Source: Bradyrhizobium sp. CSA207
Lineage (GTDB): Bacteria; Pseudomonadota; Alphaproteobacteria; Rhizobiales; Xanthobacteraceae
Reading direction: 5' to 3'
Assembly (NCBI RefSeq): GCF_029051685.1
Contig: NZ_JAACFT010000045.1
Span: 1 to 61,475 of the forward strand
DNA: 61,475 nt
The translations under genes were made by a program, and so were the position numbers. Positions 8,856-15,673 of the stretch are shown here, piece by piece; positions within the stretch are counted from its first letter, which is position 1; every line of letters begins with the position of its first letter. The notes under the pieces were generated by a model. The model did not search any database, was not told the origin of the DNA, and saw nothing but the letters and a program-made list of their open reading frames with translations.

Positions 8856-8943
8856 GACTAGGAAACCCTGTAGTTATAGGCTTTTCGGCGTATCTCGCCC
8901 CTATCTTGCCGTCTCTCAGCGTACCGTAGTGTATCGCCATTTT

Positions 8944-8961
8944 TGTTAGCGCACGCTAACA
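8944..8961. promoter_or_regulatory. palindrome upstream of the integrase
   Basis: tgttagcg-ca-cgctaaca: perfect 8-base arms with a 2-base centre, 21 bases before the integrase ATG. The half-site gttagcg resembles the att core and the gttagc repeats at the right end. It may be an integrase or excisionase binding site, or an operator for the integrase promoter. Confidence 0.45.
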
Positions 8962-8982
8962 GCAGCCCTGAGAGACGTCATC

Positions 8983-10212
8983 ATGAAAGCGAAGCTAACC
9001 GACACCGGCATCCGGTCCTACCAGCCGCGCGCCGCCCAGTACTCCATCGGAGACGCCGCCTGTCCCGGCCTGTGCATCCGGATCACACCCGGAGGCGTCA
9101 AGACGTTCGCCTTCGCCTACCGCAACAAGGGTACGGGCAAGGTCACTTGGCTCACGCTCGGCCGCTACCCGGACGTGCCGCTGTCCAGAGCGCGCGAAAT
9201 CGCGAACGACGCCCGCAAGACCGTCGCGGGTGGCGGCACACCGCTGACGCCCAAGATCGAGCGCGCCGAGGCGGAAAAAAAAACTAAGACCTATGCCGAC
9301 GTCGTCGTGCTCTACCACGACGCCAAGCTCGTCGCGCTCCGCTCCGGGAAGAAGACCCGCCAGACGCTGGAGCGCGTCGGCCGCGTCTACGGCTGGGACG
9401 ACCGGCCGCTGTCGTCGATAACCGACGACGACGCCGCCAAAATGTTGCACCACATCGCCGTCAAGCGGGGCAAGAAGGCAGCGGCGAACCAAACCAAGCA
9501 CATCCTCCACACGATGTTCAAATGGGCGAAGCAGCCCGGCCAAAAGTTCGTGACGGTCAATCCGTTCGCCGATCTTGCCGCGCCCGGCGGTGCCAAGGTC
9601 GCCCGAAGGCGCTTCCTGAGCGCCGCCGAGATCCGGCAGCTCTGGAACGCGCTCGACGAGCCGGAACGGTTCAAGGTGTCACCGGACGCCGCGACCGCCC
9701 TGCGGCTGATTCTCGTCACGGCGGCCCGGCCCGGCATGGTGGCGGGCATGGTCGGTGGCGAGCTGCGCGACCTGACCGGGCCGAGCGAGCACGGTCCGCA
9801 CTGGTCGCTGTCCGCAGAGCGCATGAAGGCCGGGAGCCCGTTCATCACGCCGCTCACCGGCTTGGCGCTCGAACTGCTGAGGCCGTACCTCCAGCGCGAT
9901 CCGGAAGCGCGGCTGTTCAAGCTTGGCGGACGGCAGCAGTTGCACGAAGCGGCGAAGCGCATCGTCGAGGGGCTTAAGATGGAGCGATGGACGCCGCACG
10001 ATTTGCGCAGAACCAGCGCGACGGTCTTGGACCGGGCGGGCTACTCGCTTGAAGAGATCGGCGCGCTGCTCGCGCACACCCGCAAGGGTGTGACGGCGGT
10101 CTACGCGCGGTGGGACAAGTTCGACCTTCGGCGCGAGATGGCGATGGTGATCGAGCGGTCATTGCGCGAGACGCTGACCGAAAGGCCGGAAGCCGCACAA
10201 CTCGCCGCTTGA
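8983..10212 (+). CDS. tyrosine-type site-specific integrase (DUF4102 N-terminus)
   Basis: A 409-residue phage/island integrase. Residues 1-90 form the DUF4102 arm-binding domain (LTDTGIRSYQP, GLCIRITPGGVKTFAF). A core-binding SAM-like domain spans about 100-195, and the catalytic domain about 210-390. Expected catalytic residues are R249 (TAARPG), K282, H339-D-L-R342, H365 and the nucleophile Y374 (VTAVYARW). It catalyses integration and, with an excisionase, excision. The candidate excisionase is encoded near the other end at 23441-23668. The DUF4102 class usually uses tRNA genes; here the target appears to be a palindromic intergenic repeat. Confidence 0.93.
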   Translation: MKAKLTDTGIRSYQPRAAQYSIGDAACPGLCIRITPGGVKTFAFAYRNKGTGKVTWLTLGRYPDVPLSRAREIANDARKTVAGGGTPLTPKIERAEAEKKTKTYADVVVLYHDAKLVALRSGKKTRQTLERVGRVYGWDDRPLSSITDDDAAKMLHHIAVKRGKKAAANQTKHILHTMFKWAKQPGQKFVTVNPFADLAAPGGAKVARRRFLSAAEIRQLWNALDEPERFKVSPDAATALRLILVTAARPGMVAGMVGGELRDLTGPSEHGPHWSLSAERMKAGSPFITPLTGLALELLRPYLQRDPEARLFKLGGRQQLHEAAKRIVEGLKMERWTPHDLRRTSATVLDRAGYSLEEIGALLAHTRKGVTAVYARWDKFDLRREMAMVIERSLRETLTERPEAAQLAA

Positions 10213-10230
10213 TCCGGCGTCCATTTAAGC

Positions 10231-10266
10231 AGCCCGGTCAGCAGGAAGCTGGCCGGGCTTTTTCTT
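10231..10266 (+). terminator. Rho-independent terminator after the integrase
   Basis: agcccggtcagc-aggaag-ctggccgggct forms a strong GC stem followed by tttttcttttttg, 18 bases after the integrase stop. A clear intrinsic terminator. Confidence 0.85.
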
Positions 10267-10284
10267 TTTTGATATTATTTTCTC

Positions 10285-10617
10285 ATGAGCCCAATGACCA
10301 AGATCCTGCTCGCGCTGCTGACGCTCGCGCTGCTGACCGGCGCAGCCTCGGCGCAGTCGCGCACGCAAAATGAGGTAATCGGTACGTGTGGAGGTATTCT
10401 GCATCTGGATAAGTCAGGCCTATGGGTGGGTGACTCCAAAGCAGAAATAGCCGAAGATCTTCCTTGCTTCATCACACTATCGGAAGGGAAAAGGGTGCTG
10501 TCCGTATGCGCCATCGGGAGGTGGTGTGAAGTTGCCGGTGTGATTGATGGCAACTGCGAGCCCAGCAAGTGTGAGATAAGTAAGGTCACCTCCGTCAGCA
10601 GAAAGATAAAGCGATGA
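10285..10617 (+). CDS. small secreted protein, cysteine-rich
   Basis: About 110 residues. A cleavable signal peptide (MTKILLALLTLALLTGAASAQS) is followed by an 85-residue mature part with six cysteines (GTCGG, LPCFITL, SVCAIGRWCEV, GNCEPSKC), suggesting disulphides in the periplasm or outside the cell. The family was not recognised. ATG 10285 or 10294 could start it; neither has a good ribosome site. Its signal-peptide DNA is nearly identical to that of the next gene, which overlaps its stop by 4 bases (ATGA), so the two are probably co-translated. It is cargo of the island. Confidence 0.6.
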   Translation: MSPMTKILLALLTLALLTGAASAQSRTQNEVIGTCGGILHLDKSGLWVGDSKAEIAEDLPCFITLSEGKRVLSVCAIGRWCEVAGVIDGNCEPSKCEISKVTSVSRKIKR

Positions 10618-10850
10618 AGTCCCTCATGATCGCACTGGCCGCGCTCGCGATGCTGACCGGGGCAGCCTCGGCGCAGTCGAAGCGGTTCTACGATGCCTCC
10701 GGACGGAGCGTCGGCACTTCGTCGACCGACAGCGCCGGGACGGTCACGAACTACGACAGCCGTGGCCGGGTCATTAGTCGCGAGACCACCAGTGGCAGCT
10801 CGACGACGGTCTATGATGCACGCGGTCGCGTCATTGGCAGGCGACAATGA
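10614..10850 (+). CDS. small secreted protein with YD/RHS-like repeats
   Basis: 78 residues: signal peptide (MKSLMIALAALAMLTGAASAQS), then a mature segment made of repeats, FYDASGRSVG, NYDSRGRVIS and VYDARGRVIG. These resemble single YD repeats of RHS-type proteins. The leader LTGAASAQS and its coding DNA match the preceding gene almost exactly, pointing to leader duplication. The start overlaps the upstream stop by 4 bases. Function unknown; secretion across the inner membrane is the only firm inference. Confidence 0.6.
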   Translation: MKSLMIALAALAMLTGAASAQSKRFYDASGRSVGTSSTDSAGTVTNYDSRGRVISRETTSGSSTTVYDARGRVIGRRQ

Positions 10851-10907
10851 CGACGTACCCGCGCAAAAAATCACTTTCGGCGAAATGCGCGAATCCGGCG
10901 TGCGAAG

Positions 10908-11585
10908 CTAGTGCCATAGCGAGCGTGCCCCACGCGCGGTGCTCAAAAAAGCAGAATGTGTGCATGCGCAGAGCAGCGTCAGATCGAGCCATCGTCCCCA
11001 ACCGTGTCCGGCTTCTTGACCGGCGTCGGTTTGTTGCCGAACGGCTGCGGCGTTGGCGAACGGCTGCGGCGCGTCGGCAGCGATCTGGTCGATGGACGTG
11101 GCGCAGCGGCCGAACATGCTGGCAGCGGCGCGGCTGCCCTGCATGTTGACTTCGAACGGCAGTTGCGTGCCCTGATCGAAGCCAACCACCATCTTTCTGG
11201 CGGTCTTGGACAGGTCGATGAAGTCAGCCTCCGTTCCCGCCTTGATGGTGAATTCGACGTAACCGGTGCCGTCCTTGTGCATGCTGCCGAACCTGAGCGC
11301 CGGAAACCGCTGGCTGTTGTCGAACGTCAGATAGCCGGGGATCTCGGTGCCGTGCGGGATCGACCAGCCATCCTTGTAAATCTGGATGAAGATTTCACCG
11401 CCGCTGGAATACTTCACCATCAGCGACGAGCCGCGCCCGAGCACCAGCATGCCGCACATCGGTTTGCCGTCGCTGTTCTTGGTGATGTAGGTTTGCCACG
11501 CGCCGCTCTTCTGCAGGACGGTAGCGGCTTGTGCGGTGGTTGCCATCAGCAGCATGGCTGCGGCGGCGAGTAGAGATCGTTTCAT
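10908..11585 (-). CDS. secreted hypothetical protein with frameshifted C-terminus
   Basis: 225 residues as read, with a signal peptide (MKRSLLAAAAMLLMATTAQA) and a beta-rich mature domain (LQKSGAWQTYITKN, CGMLVLGRGSSLMVKY, GYVEFTIKAG). The C-terminus after about residue 180 looks artificial. At 11038-11071 (plus strand) a 15-base sequence is repeated with period 19. Removing one copy restores a frame reading APQPFGNKPTPVKKPDTVGD, then DGSI and a stop at 10979-10981. The present reading adds about 40 unrelated residues. It follows the 131-residue secreted gene by 36 bases, on the same strand. Function unknown. Confidence 0.6.
   Translation of the reverse strand: MKRSLLAAAAMLLMATTAQAATVLQKSGAWQTYITKNSDGKPMCGMLVLGRGSSLMVKYSSGGEIFIQIYKDGWSIPHGTEIPGYLTFDNSQRFPALRFGSMHKDGTGYVEFTIKAGTEADFIDLSKTARKMVVGFDQGTQLPFEVNMQGSRAAASMFGRCATSIDQIAADAPQPFANAAAVRQQTDAGQEAGHGWGRWLDLTLLCACTHSAFLSTARGARSLWH
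11038..11071. repeat. 19-bp tandem duplication inside a gene
   Basis: cgaacggctgcggcg occurs at 11038-11052 and again at 11057-11071 (period 19). Because 19 is not a multiple of three, it shifts the frame of the secreted gene 10908-11585. Probably a replication-slippage event. Confidence 0.7.
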
Positions 11586-11621
11586 TGGTCTGGTGTTGCT
11601 CCTGTTGTCAGTTCTGATCGC

Positions 11622-12017
11622 TCACTTGGCTGCAAGCGTGCCGTTCTTGCCGAACAGCGGCATGAAGCAGCCCATGTAGTCCTTGATTTCAAACTGCACG
11701 GTGACCGTCTGCCCCTTGTCGAACTGCATGAGATCAACGCTGGAATCCATCTCGACATCGAAGTCGCTGCCTATTGAGCGACTGCCCGGCGTCTGGAGCC
11801 AGAGCTTCCCGTTCTTGACGTCGTGAACCTTGCCGGTCCACGTCACGGTGCGCCCGCGATACTTGGTGTTGAAGATGAGATCCTTCTTGATGTCTGTGGC
11901 CGAGCCCTTGCAGCCGATCTCGCTGTCGATCTGCGCGTAGGTCGCCGATGATGTTTCGGCAAACGCTGGAGCCGCCAATGACACCAGAACGGCGGCGGTC
12001 GAAAGTAACGACTTCAT
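11622..12017 (-). CDS. periplasmic hypothetical protein, possible OB-fold
   Basis: 131 residues with a signal peptide (MKSLLSTAAVLVSLAAPAFA). The mature part (TYAQIDSEIGCKGSATDIKK, YRGRTVTWTGKVHDVKNGK, DKGQTVTVQFEIKDY) has the strand pattern of small OB-fold proteins of the tRNA_anti-like type; this is a pattern judgement only. The two cysteines may form a disulphide. It lies between the GIY-YIG-like gene and another secreted gene, all leftward, in the island cargo cluster. Confidence 0.6.
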   Translation of the reverse strand: MKSLLSTAAVLVSLAAPAFAETSSATYAQIDSEIGCKGSATDIKKDLIFNTKYRGRTVTWTGKVHDVKNGKLWLQTPGSRSIGSDFDVEMDSSVDLMQFDKGQTVTVQFEIKDYMGCFMPLFGKNGTLAAK

Positions 12018-12098
12018 TTTTCAGTTCTCTCTCTTGTTGTTTGTGAAGATCCGGGATGGCGCTTCGGGCTGCGCACCGCGATGCGCAGGGACGAAACG

Positions 12099-12656
12099 TC
12101 AGTTGTCTTCGCCTTCCTGAATGCCGCCGGGGTGGATGAGATATTCGAAGCGGCGGCTCACTTGTTCGTTCAGCTCGACAGCCTCCTGCGGCTCATCGCC
12201 ATCGGGCACGTAGCCGACAGATGCGCGGAGTAGCCCACCGATCACGCGGCTCAGTTCGGCCTTGCTGATCTCGTCTTTCTCGATAGCTATCGAAGTGACG
12301 AACAAGATGTGTTCAAGGCAATGCATTGATGATGGTCCTTCGTTTGTGATCGCCGCAGCATTGATCCGGGGCTGCTGCAAACCCGGTCGTGAAAGTTGGC
12401 CTCGCAGGCGACCGCCGCCGCGCTGGCGGTTCCAGCCTATGAAGCGATTGGGCCGATAGTCACGCTCGATGAGCAGGCATTCCGCGCGGGTCTGCGCGGT
12501 GTGTAGGATTTCCAAGACGCAGTCATCCCGTAACAGCCGGGTGACGCGGCGGTGATCCCTCGTTCTTCGCGTGGCATCGTCGGTGACGCCGATGTAGCCG
12601 TGCAGAAATGGATCGATACAGCTCGCGTCCCTGATCCAGTAGACGTGGTGAGGCAC
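12099..12656 (-). CDS. GIY-YIG-like nuclease-fold protein with C-terminal extension
   Basis: 185 residues starting at GTG 12656 with GGAG eight bases upstream. The first 95 residues fit the GIY-YIG fold: HVYWI stands for GIY, GYIGVT for YIG, then an Arg in TRRTRDH, the Glu of LLIERDYRP, and GWNRQRGGG as in small rhizobial GIY-YIG proteins. This fold cuts DNA. The last 75 residues form a separate region starting at MHCLEHILF. That ATG (12326) has its own AAGGA site, so two genes may have become fused by loss of a stop. It follows the membrane-protein gene by 4 bases. Confidence 0.62.
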   Translation of the reverse strand: MPHHVYWIRDASCIDPFLHGYIGVTDDATRRTRDHRRVTRLLRDDCVLEILHTAQTRAECLLIERDYRPNRFIGWNRQRGGGRLRGQLSRPGLQQPRINAAAITNEGPSSMHCLEHILFVTSIAIEKDEISKAELSRVIGGLLRASVGYVPDGDEPQEAVELNEQVSRRFEYLIHPGGIQEGEDN

Positions 12657-12660
12657 TGGT

Positions 12661-12987
12661 TCAGCTCCGGTTGGATCTCTGATAGCTGGCCAGCTCGCGC
12701 TTGATGTCCTTGACGCGCTGCTCGATCTCCCACTCGTCGTTGGTCGGCGGCAACGGGGGCGGCGGCGGCAGGGGACCAGCGCCGAGCGCTGTCAGGATCT
12801 CGTCGTGCCGCTGCTTCTCCAGCGCCAGTTTTTTCAGGTTGGTCAGGCAGAGCACCAGTATGAGCCCGAGCAGCGGCGACAGCAGCAGGGCCGAGAGGAA
12901 GAACCAGCCCCAGCCGTTGCGTCCGCGCGAGTTGGCGACGACGCCGACGATGATGGCGAGCGTGAACCAGAAGATGAAAAGTAACAT
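12661..12987 (-). CDS. small membrane protein
   Basis: 108 residues: an N-terminal helix (MLLFIFWFTLAIIVGVVANS), the motif RGRNGWGWFF, a second helix (LLLSPLLGLILVLCL) and a charged cytoplasmic tail with a proline run (GPLPPPPPLPP). Similar two-helix proteins with a GWGWFF motif are common in alphaproteobacterial islands and prophages; no function is known to me. It lies between the 176-residue gene upstream and the GIY-YIG-like gene, in one leftward run. Confidence 0.6.
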   Translation of the reverse strand: MLLFIFWFTLAIIVGVVANSRGRNGWGWFFLSALLLSPLLGLILVLCLTNLKKLALEKQRHDEILTALGAGPLPPPPPLPPTNDEWEIEQRVKDIKRELASYQRSNRS

Positions 12988-13020
12988 TCGGAAATTTGCT
13001 CCTGTTTGGGGGGGATTGGG

Positions 13021-13551
13021 TCAAGCGACCTTGCGCGCCAGCACTTCGGCTGACGAGGCCTCGATCATCTGGCGGTAGTAGTTGCGGCCCTCCGCGATGG
13101 GCATGAAGCGCCATTCCGGATTCGGCCGCCGCTCGCCGATCCGGCAGACCGCGAACGAGAGCTTCAGCGCCTTCGCGAACGAGGCGAACTTGTCGCCGGG
13201 ATCTCGTGCCCGATCCTTCTCGATCCGGGCGTTGACGCGCTTGATGGCCTTCAGCATTCGCGCCAGCTTGCGCTCGTCGCTGGCGTAGACGTTGCGGAAT
13301 TCGACATCGTGGGCGATGAACGCCGAGTCAGAGCTGTCGCTGACGAAGCCGTACATGCCGAGACCGTCCAGCGCGAGCCCGATGAGATGCTTGGGGCAGC
13401 CGTAGCCCAAGAAGGCCTCGCCATCTGACGGGCAGCCGAGCGGAGCTTCGCCGCCGGGCTCGCGGCGCACCACGCGCACCTCGACATAATCGGTGCCGTA
13501 GTTGTTCACGCACTCGATCAGCAGGCCGTAGTCGTCGTCGGGTTTGGGCAT
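13021..13551 (-). CDS. hypothetical protein of 176 residues
   Basis: The ATG at 13551 has AAAGG eight bases upstream and begins MPKPDDDYGLLIECVNNY. A longer frame joins it to the gene upstream, but that join results from a frameshift in the upstream gene, whose natural stop lies just before this ATG. The protein has an N-terminal beta region and a helical C-terminus (SDERKLARMLKAIKRVNARI) ending in RRPNPEWRFMP and EGRNYYRQMIE. The same ending recurs in the remnant at 14876-15046, so this is a duplicated family in the island. No function recognised. Confidence 0.55.
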   Translation of the reverse strand: MPKPDDDYGLLIECVNNYGTDYVEVRVVRREPGGEAPLGCPSDGEAFLGYGCPKHLIGLALDGLGMYGFVSDSSDSAFIAHDVEFRNVYASDERKLARMLKAIKRVNARIEKDRARDPGDKFASFAKALKLSFAVCRIGERRPNPEWRFMPIAEGRNYYRQMIEASSAEVLARKVA

Positions 13552-13552
13552 A

Positions 13553-13983
13553 TCAAAGCCTTTCTGAGATGACGGTGAAACTGTCGCCTGAAACCCAGCG
13601 GCTCGCATAACCGTCGTTGACATCGACGTAGTAGTCGGGGTGCTTGACGCTCCAAGTGCCGGTCTCACGAAGGAGTTGGCGCCCACCGAGGTCGTGCAGA
13701 AGCGCTCGCGCAGCGCGAAGTACGTTTCGGCGCCTCCGCTGAAGGCGACTGCTTGGCTTTGCGTGCAGGCCTTGGTGTTCTTGTCGAAGTAGATCCTGTC
13801 ACCGACTTTCGGCACGACCGGCGGCTCGGGAGGCTTTACATCGAACGTCAGCAAGATGACGCCTGCCAGCGCGACCATCGCGGCGCCGCCGAGCCAGCTC
13901 TTGAGTCCGCCGTTGCTCTTTGGTCCGGCTGCTACTGGTTTGCCTTCGCACCGTTGCAGGTACTGCTCCAATCGGTTGAACAT
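13553..13983 (-). pseudogene. membrane-anchored protein broken by a 1-base frameshift
   Basis: It starts MFNRLEQYLQRCEG at ATG 13983 with GGAG in front, and has one membrane helix (LGGAAMVALAGVILLTFDV) followed by a proline-rich stretch and an extracytoplasmic part. Near 13666-13670 the frame is lost. The other frame reads RETGTWSVKHPDYYVDVNDG, then ASRWVSGDSFTVISERL and a stop at 13553-13555, two bases before the next ATG. The natural ending is compact and rich in Trp/Tyr; the ending in the current frame is a Ser/Thr-rich low-quality stretch. The 431-base span needs one extra base to be in frame. A sequencing error is possible. Confidence 0.55.
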
Positions 13984-13985
13984 GA

Positions 13986-14165
13986 TCAGTCTCCTTTCGC
14001 CGCGCGCGGGATGCGCGCCTCGATCTCTTCGTCGGTCAGATCCTTCAGAAGCACGAGGCAGGTACCGTTGCGGTAGATCAAGGTTGACCGTTCACCCTTG
14101 AGGGTTCCCTTGTAGTCGCGGTGGGTGTGCCGCCAGACGAGCTTCAGTTTCTGTTCGCGGGTCAT
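13986..14165 (-). CDS. small hypothetical protein (59 residues)
   Basis: Starts MTREQKLKLVWRHTHRDYKG at ATG 14165, preceded by GAGGAG five bases upstream. It continues with a basic, beta-like region (GERSTLIYRNGTCLVLLKDL) and ends in an acidic helix and AAKGD. Its stop lies 2 bases before the next ATG at 13983, so translational coupling is likely. The strong ribosome site and tight spacing support a real gene. Function unknown. Confidence 0.6.
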   Translation of the reverse strand: MTREQKLKLVWRHTHRDYKGTLKGERSTLIYRNGTCLVLLKDLTDEEIEARIPRAAKGD

Positions 14166-14174
14166 GTGGACTCC

Positions 14175-14330
14175 TCAGAACGGGATGTCGTCGTCGTCGG
14201 CCGAAGGTCGGAGCTTGATGGGCTGGAGGGGACCGATGAGATCGTCCTCCCGTTCATAGCTCTCCGGGTGCGGGACCGGCGGCCCGACGTAGTAGGGGTT
14301 GCGGACCCAGACGTCGAAGTCGTGCAGCAC
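14175..14330 (-). CDS. mini-protein with an SSB-type C-terminal tail (DDDDIPF)
   Basis: About 51 residues from GTG 14330: LHDFDVWVRNPYYVGPPVPH, then a proline-rich charged linker, ending SADDDDIPF at the stop. DDDIPF is the C-terminal tip of bacterial single-stranded DNA-binding protein, used to dock RecO, RecG, PriA, ExoI and others. No OB-fold precedes it, so this is either a stand-alone peptide carrying the docking tip or a remnant. The gene sits between the 165-residue secreted gene (7 bases upstream) and the 59-residue gene, whose ribosome site overlaps its end. The start is uncertain; AAGAG precedes the GTG. Confidence 0.5.
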   Translation of the reverse strand: MLHDFDVWVRNPYYVGPPVPHPESYEREDDLIGPLQPIKLRPSADDDDIPF

Positions 14331-14337
14331 GTCACTC

Positions 14338-14835
14338 TTAGAACCGTGGCGAGGCGGGCACCCGCTGCGCCGGGCTGCACTCGCCCTTGCTGTCGCTCCA
14401 GACGAACCGGAGGGTGGCGAAGAATTGTTCGTCAGGCCGACCTATCAGCGGCAGGTTGTCCCGGCATTGACCGTTCTGGCACGCAACAGATGGCGCACCG
14501 AACATGGTGAACCCGAAGCGGTCCAGCCGGTACTCCTCCGAGATGCGGTTGAAATCGACGCGGGTGATGTTGCCGCGACCATCATCGATCTCATACACGC
14601 AAGGCGCATTGTCGGGGTCGGGCCGGGTGATCGTCGCGGTCGGTTCGCGACCAGACAGCGTGGCCTTGTTGGGTCCGTAGACGTACAACTCGCCATTCAT
14701 AACCATCGCCGTCATCTTCATGATCAAGGTGGCATTCGCAATCGAGCGGTTCTGTGGGTACAGTTCGATGTCTGCCTTGGCAGTCGTCGTCGTCAGCAGC
14801 GCGAGCGCCGCAGAAGCGATCAGAAATGCTTTCAT
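14338..14835 (-). CDS. secreted hypothetical protein
   Basis: 165 residues with a signal peptide (MKAFLIASAALALLTTTTAKA). The mature part is beta-rich (LIMKMTAMVMNGELYVYGPN, ATITRPDPDNAPCVYEIDDG, ITRVDFNRIS) with four cysteines (APCVY, VACQNGQC, GECSPAQ), suggesting a periplasmic or extracellular fold. It is the first gene of a run of six or more small leftward genes. I do not recognise the family. Confidence 0.6.
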   Translation of the reverse strand: MKAFLIASAALALLTTTTAKADIELYPQNRSIANATLIMKMTAMVMNGELYVYGPNKATLSGREPTATITRPDPDNAPCVYEIDDGRGNITRVDFNRISEEYRLDRFGFTMFGAPSVACQNGQCRDNLPLIGRPDEQFFATLRFVWSDSKGECSPAQRVPASPRF

Positions 14836-14875
14836 GGGTGTGTGTGTTCTCCTCTGCTGTTTCGGTTGTGTTGTG

Positions 14876-15046
14876 TCAGGCGACCCGCCGCTCCTTAGCG
14901 GCGGCGACAGCCTCCTCGATCATCTGACGGTAGCGGTTGCGACCCTCAGAAATGGACATCAACAGCCAGTCGGGATTCGGTTGGCGCTTGCCGATGCCCA
15001 CCGCCGCAAACGCGAGCTCACAGGTGTATTGCTGCCGGTTGATCAC
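14876..15046 (-). pseudogene. C-terminal remnant, paralogue of the 176-residue gene
   Basis: The reading frame (56 codons from GTG 15046) gives GIGKRQPNPDWLLMSISEGR followed by NRYRQMIEEA. This closely matches the end of the gene at 13021-13551 (IGERRPNPEWRFMPIAEGRN, YYRQMIEAS). The N-terminal two-thirds are missing and a stop lies three codons upstream of the GTG, so this is most likely a truncated duplicate. No good ribosome site was seen. Confidence 0.5.
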
Positions 15047-15673
15047 GCTTCATTGCGCCGCTTGCCGGTGAAAAACTGTTCCGGAATGCACAGCAACCGC
15101 CGCGATAGTTATTTAGAGCGATCTTCAGGTTGAGGGGATTCCGGAAAACTACCGTTCGTAGCCCTATCCTAATCTCGGCGGAGTCCAACTTAGGACACAG
15201 CGCCGAAGCCCGACGAAGTCACCTAGGCCGCCAGAACCGGCGGGGCGTCGGCGCGCTCGGCCTAAGCGAACGAAATGATCGCACGACAGAATGGCCGCTG
15301 GGCCGACGCAGCCCCGACCTTGAAGCAGGCATTTGCTCGCTGGAGGAAATTGGTGCGGCTCGCAGTGCTGTGTCCAGAAGCCCCGGCCAAGCCTTAAGAT
15401 GATTAGCAAAATATTAATCGGTGGACTCTTGACGGCCGCCGGGGTCGCCGTCGGGCCTTGCCGACGCTGGCGTAATAGGCCTCGCCTCTGGCATTTCCTT
15501 TTACGGATGCGCTCGGCGTAGAAGGATTTTCTGTCATCTCCGGAGCGCCGCCGCGCCGGAATTGGTGCCGCCCGATAAAATCGGACCGCCCCCCCGGCCC
15601 CCAAAAGGCTCCTGCAGGCCGCTGGCGGCCTCGTCCATGCGTCTGTATGGGCTTTCGGGCACCAACCCAGCGG
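15047..15673. other. 627-base stretch with no convincing gene
   Basis: Reading frames on both strands are short and lack ribosome sites or familiar motifs. The one suggestive item is an ATG at 15399 (plus strand) giving MISKILIGGLLTAAGVAVG, a typical signal-peptide sequence, which then runs into a low-quality frame. A one-base shift would continue it as LADAGVIGLASGISFYGCA. This may be the relic of a small secreted protein gene. The stretch separates two leftward gene runs of the island. Confidence 0.5.

Noticed and set aside
10847..11149. 100-codon frame overlapping the end of the YD-repeat gene by 4 bases, with two Cys pairs near its start (KCANPACEAS)
   Set aside because: After about 40 codons it becomes Arg-rich and runs antisense through the secreted gene at 10908-11585; no ribosome site and no recognised family. 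The first part may be a relic, but a gene cannot be supported.
13021..13983. Single 320-residue protein
   Set aside because: A frameshift joins two genes; the second has its own ATG and ribosome site and the first has a natural stop in another frame.
15164..15604. 146-codon minus-strand frame in the island gap
   Set aside because: Composition is Arg/Pro/Gly-rich without domains, start signal or neighbours in phase; more likely chance in GC-rich DNA.
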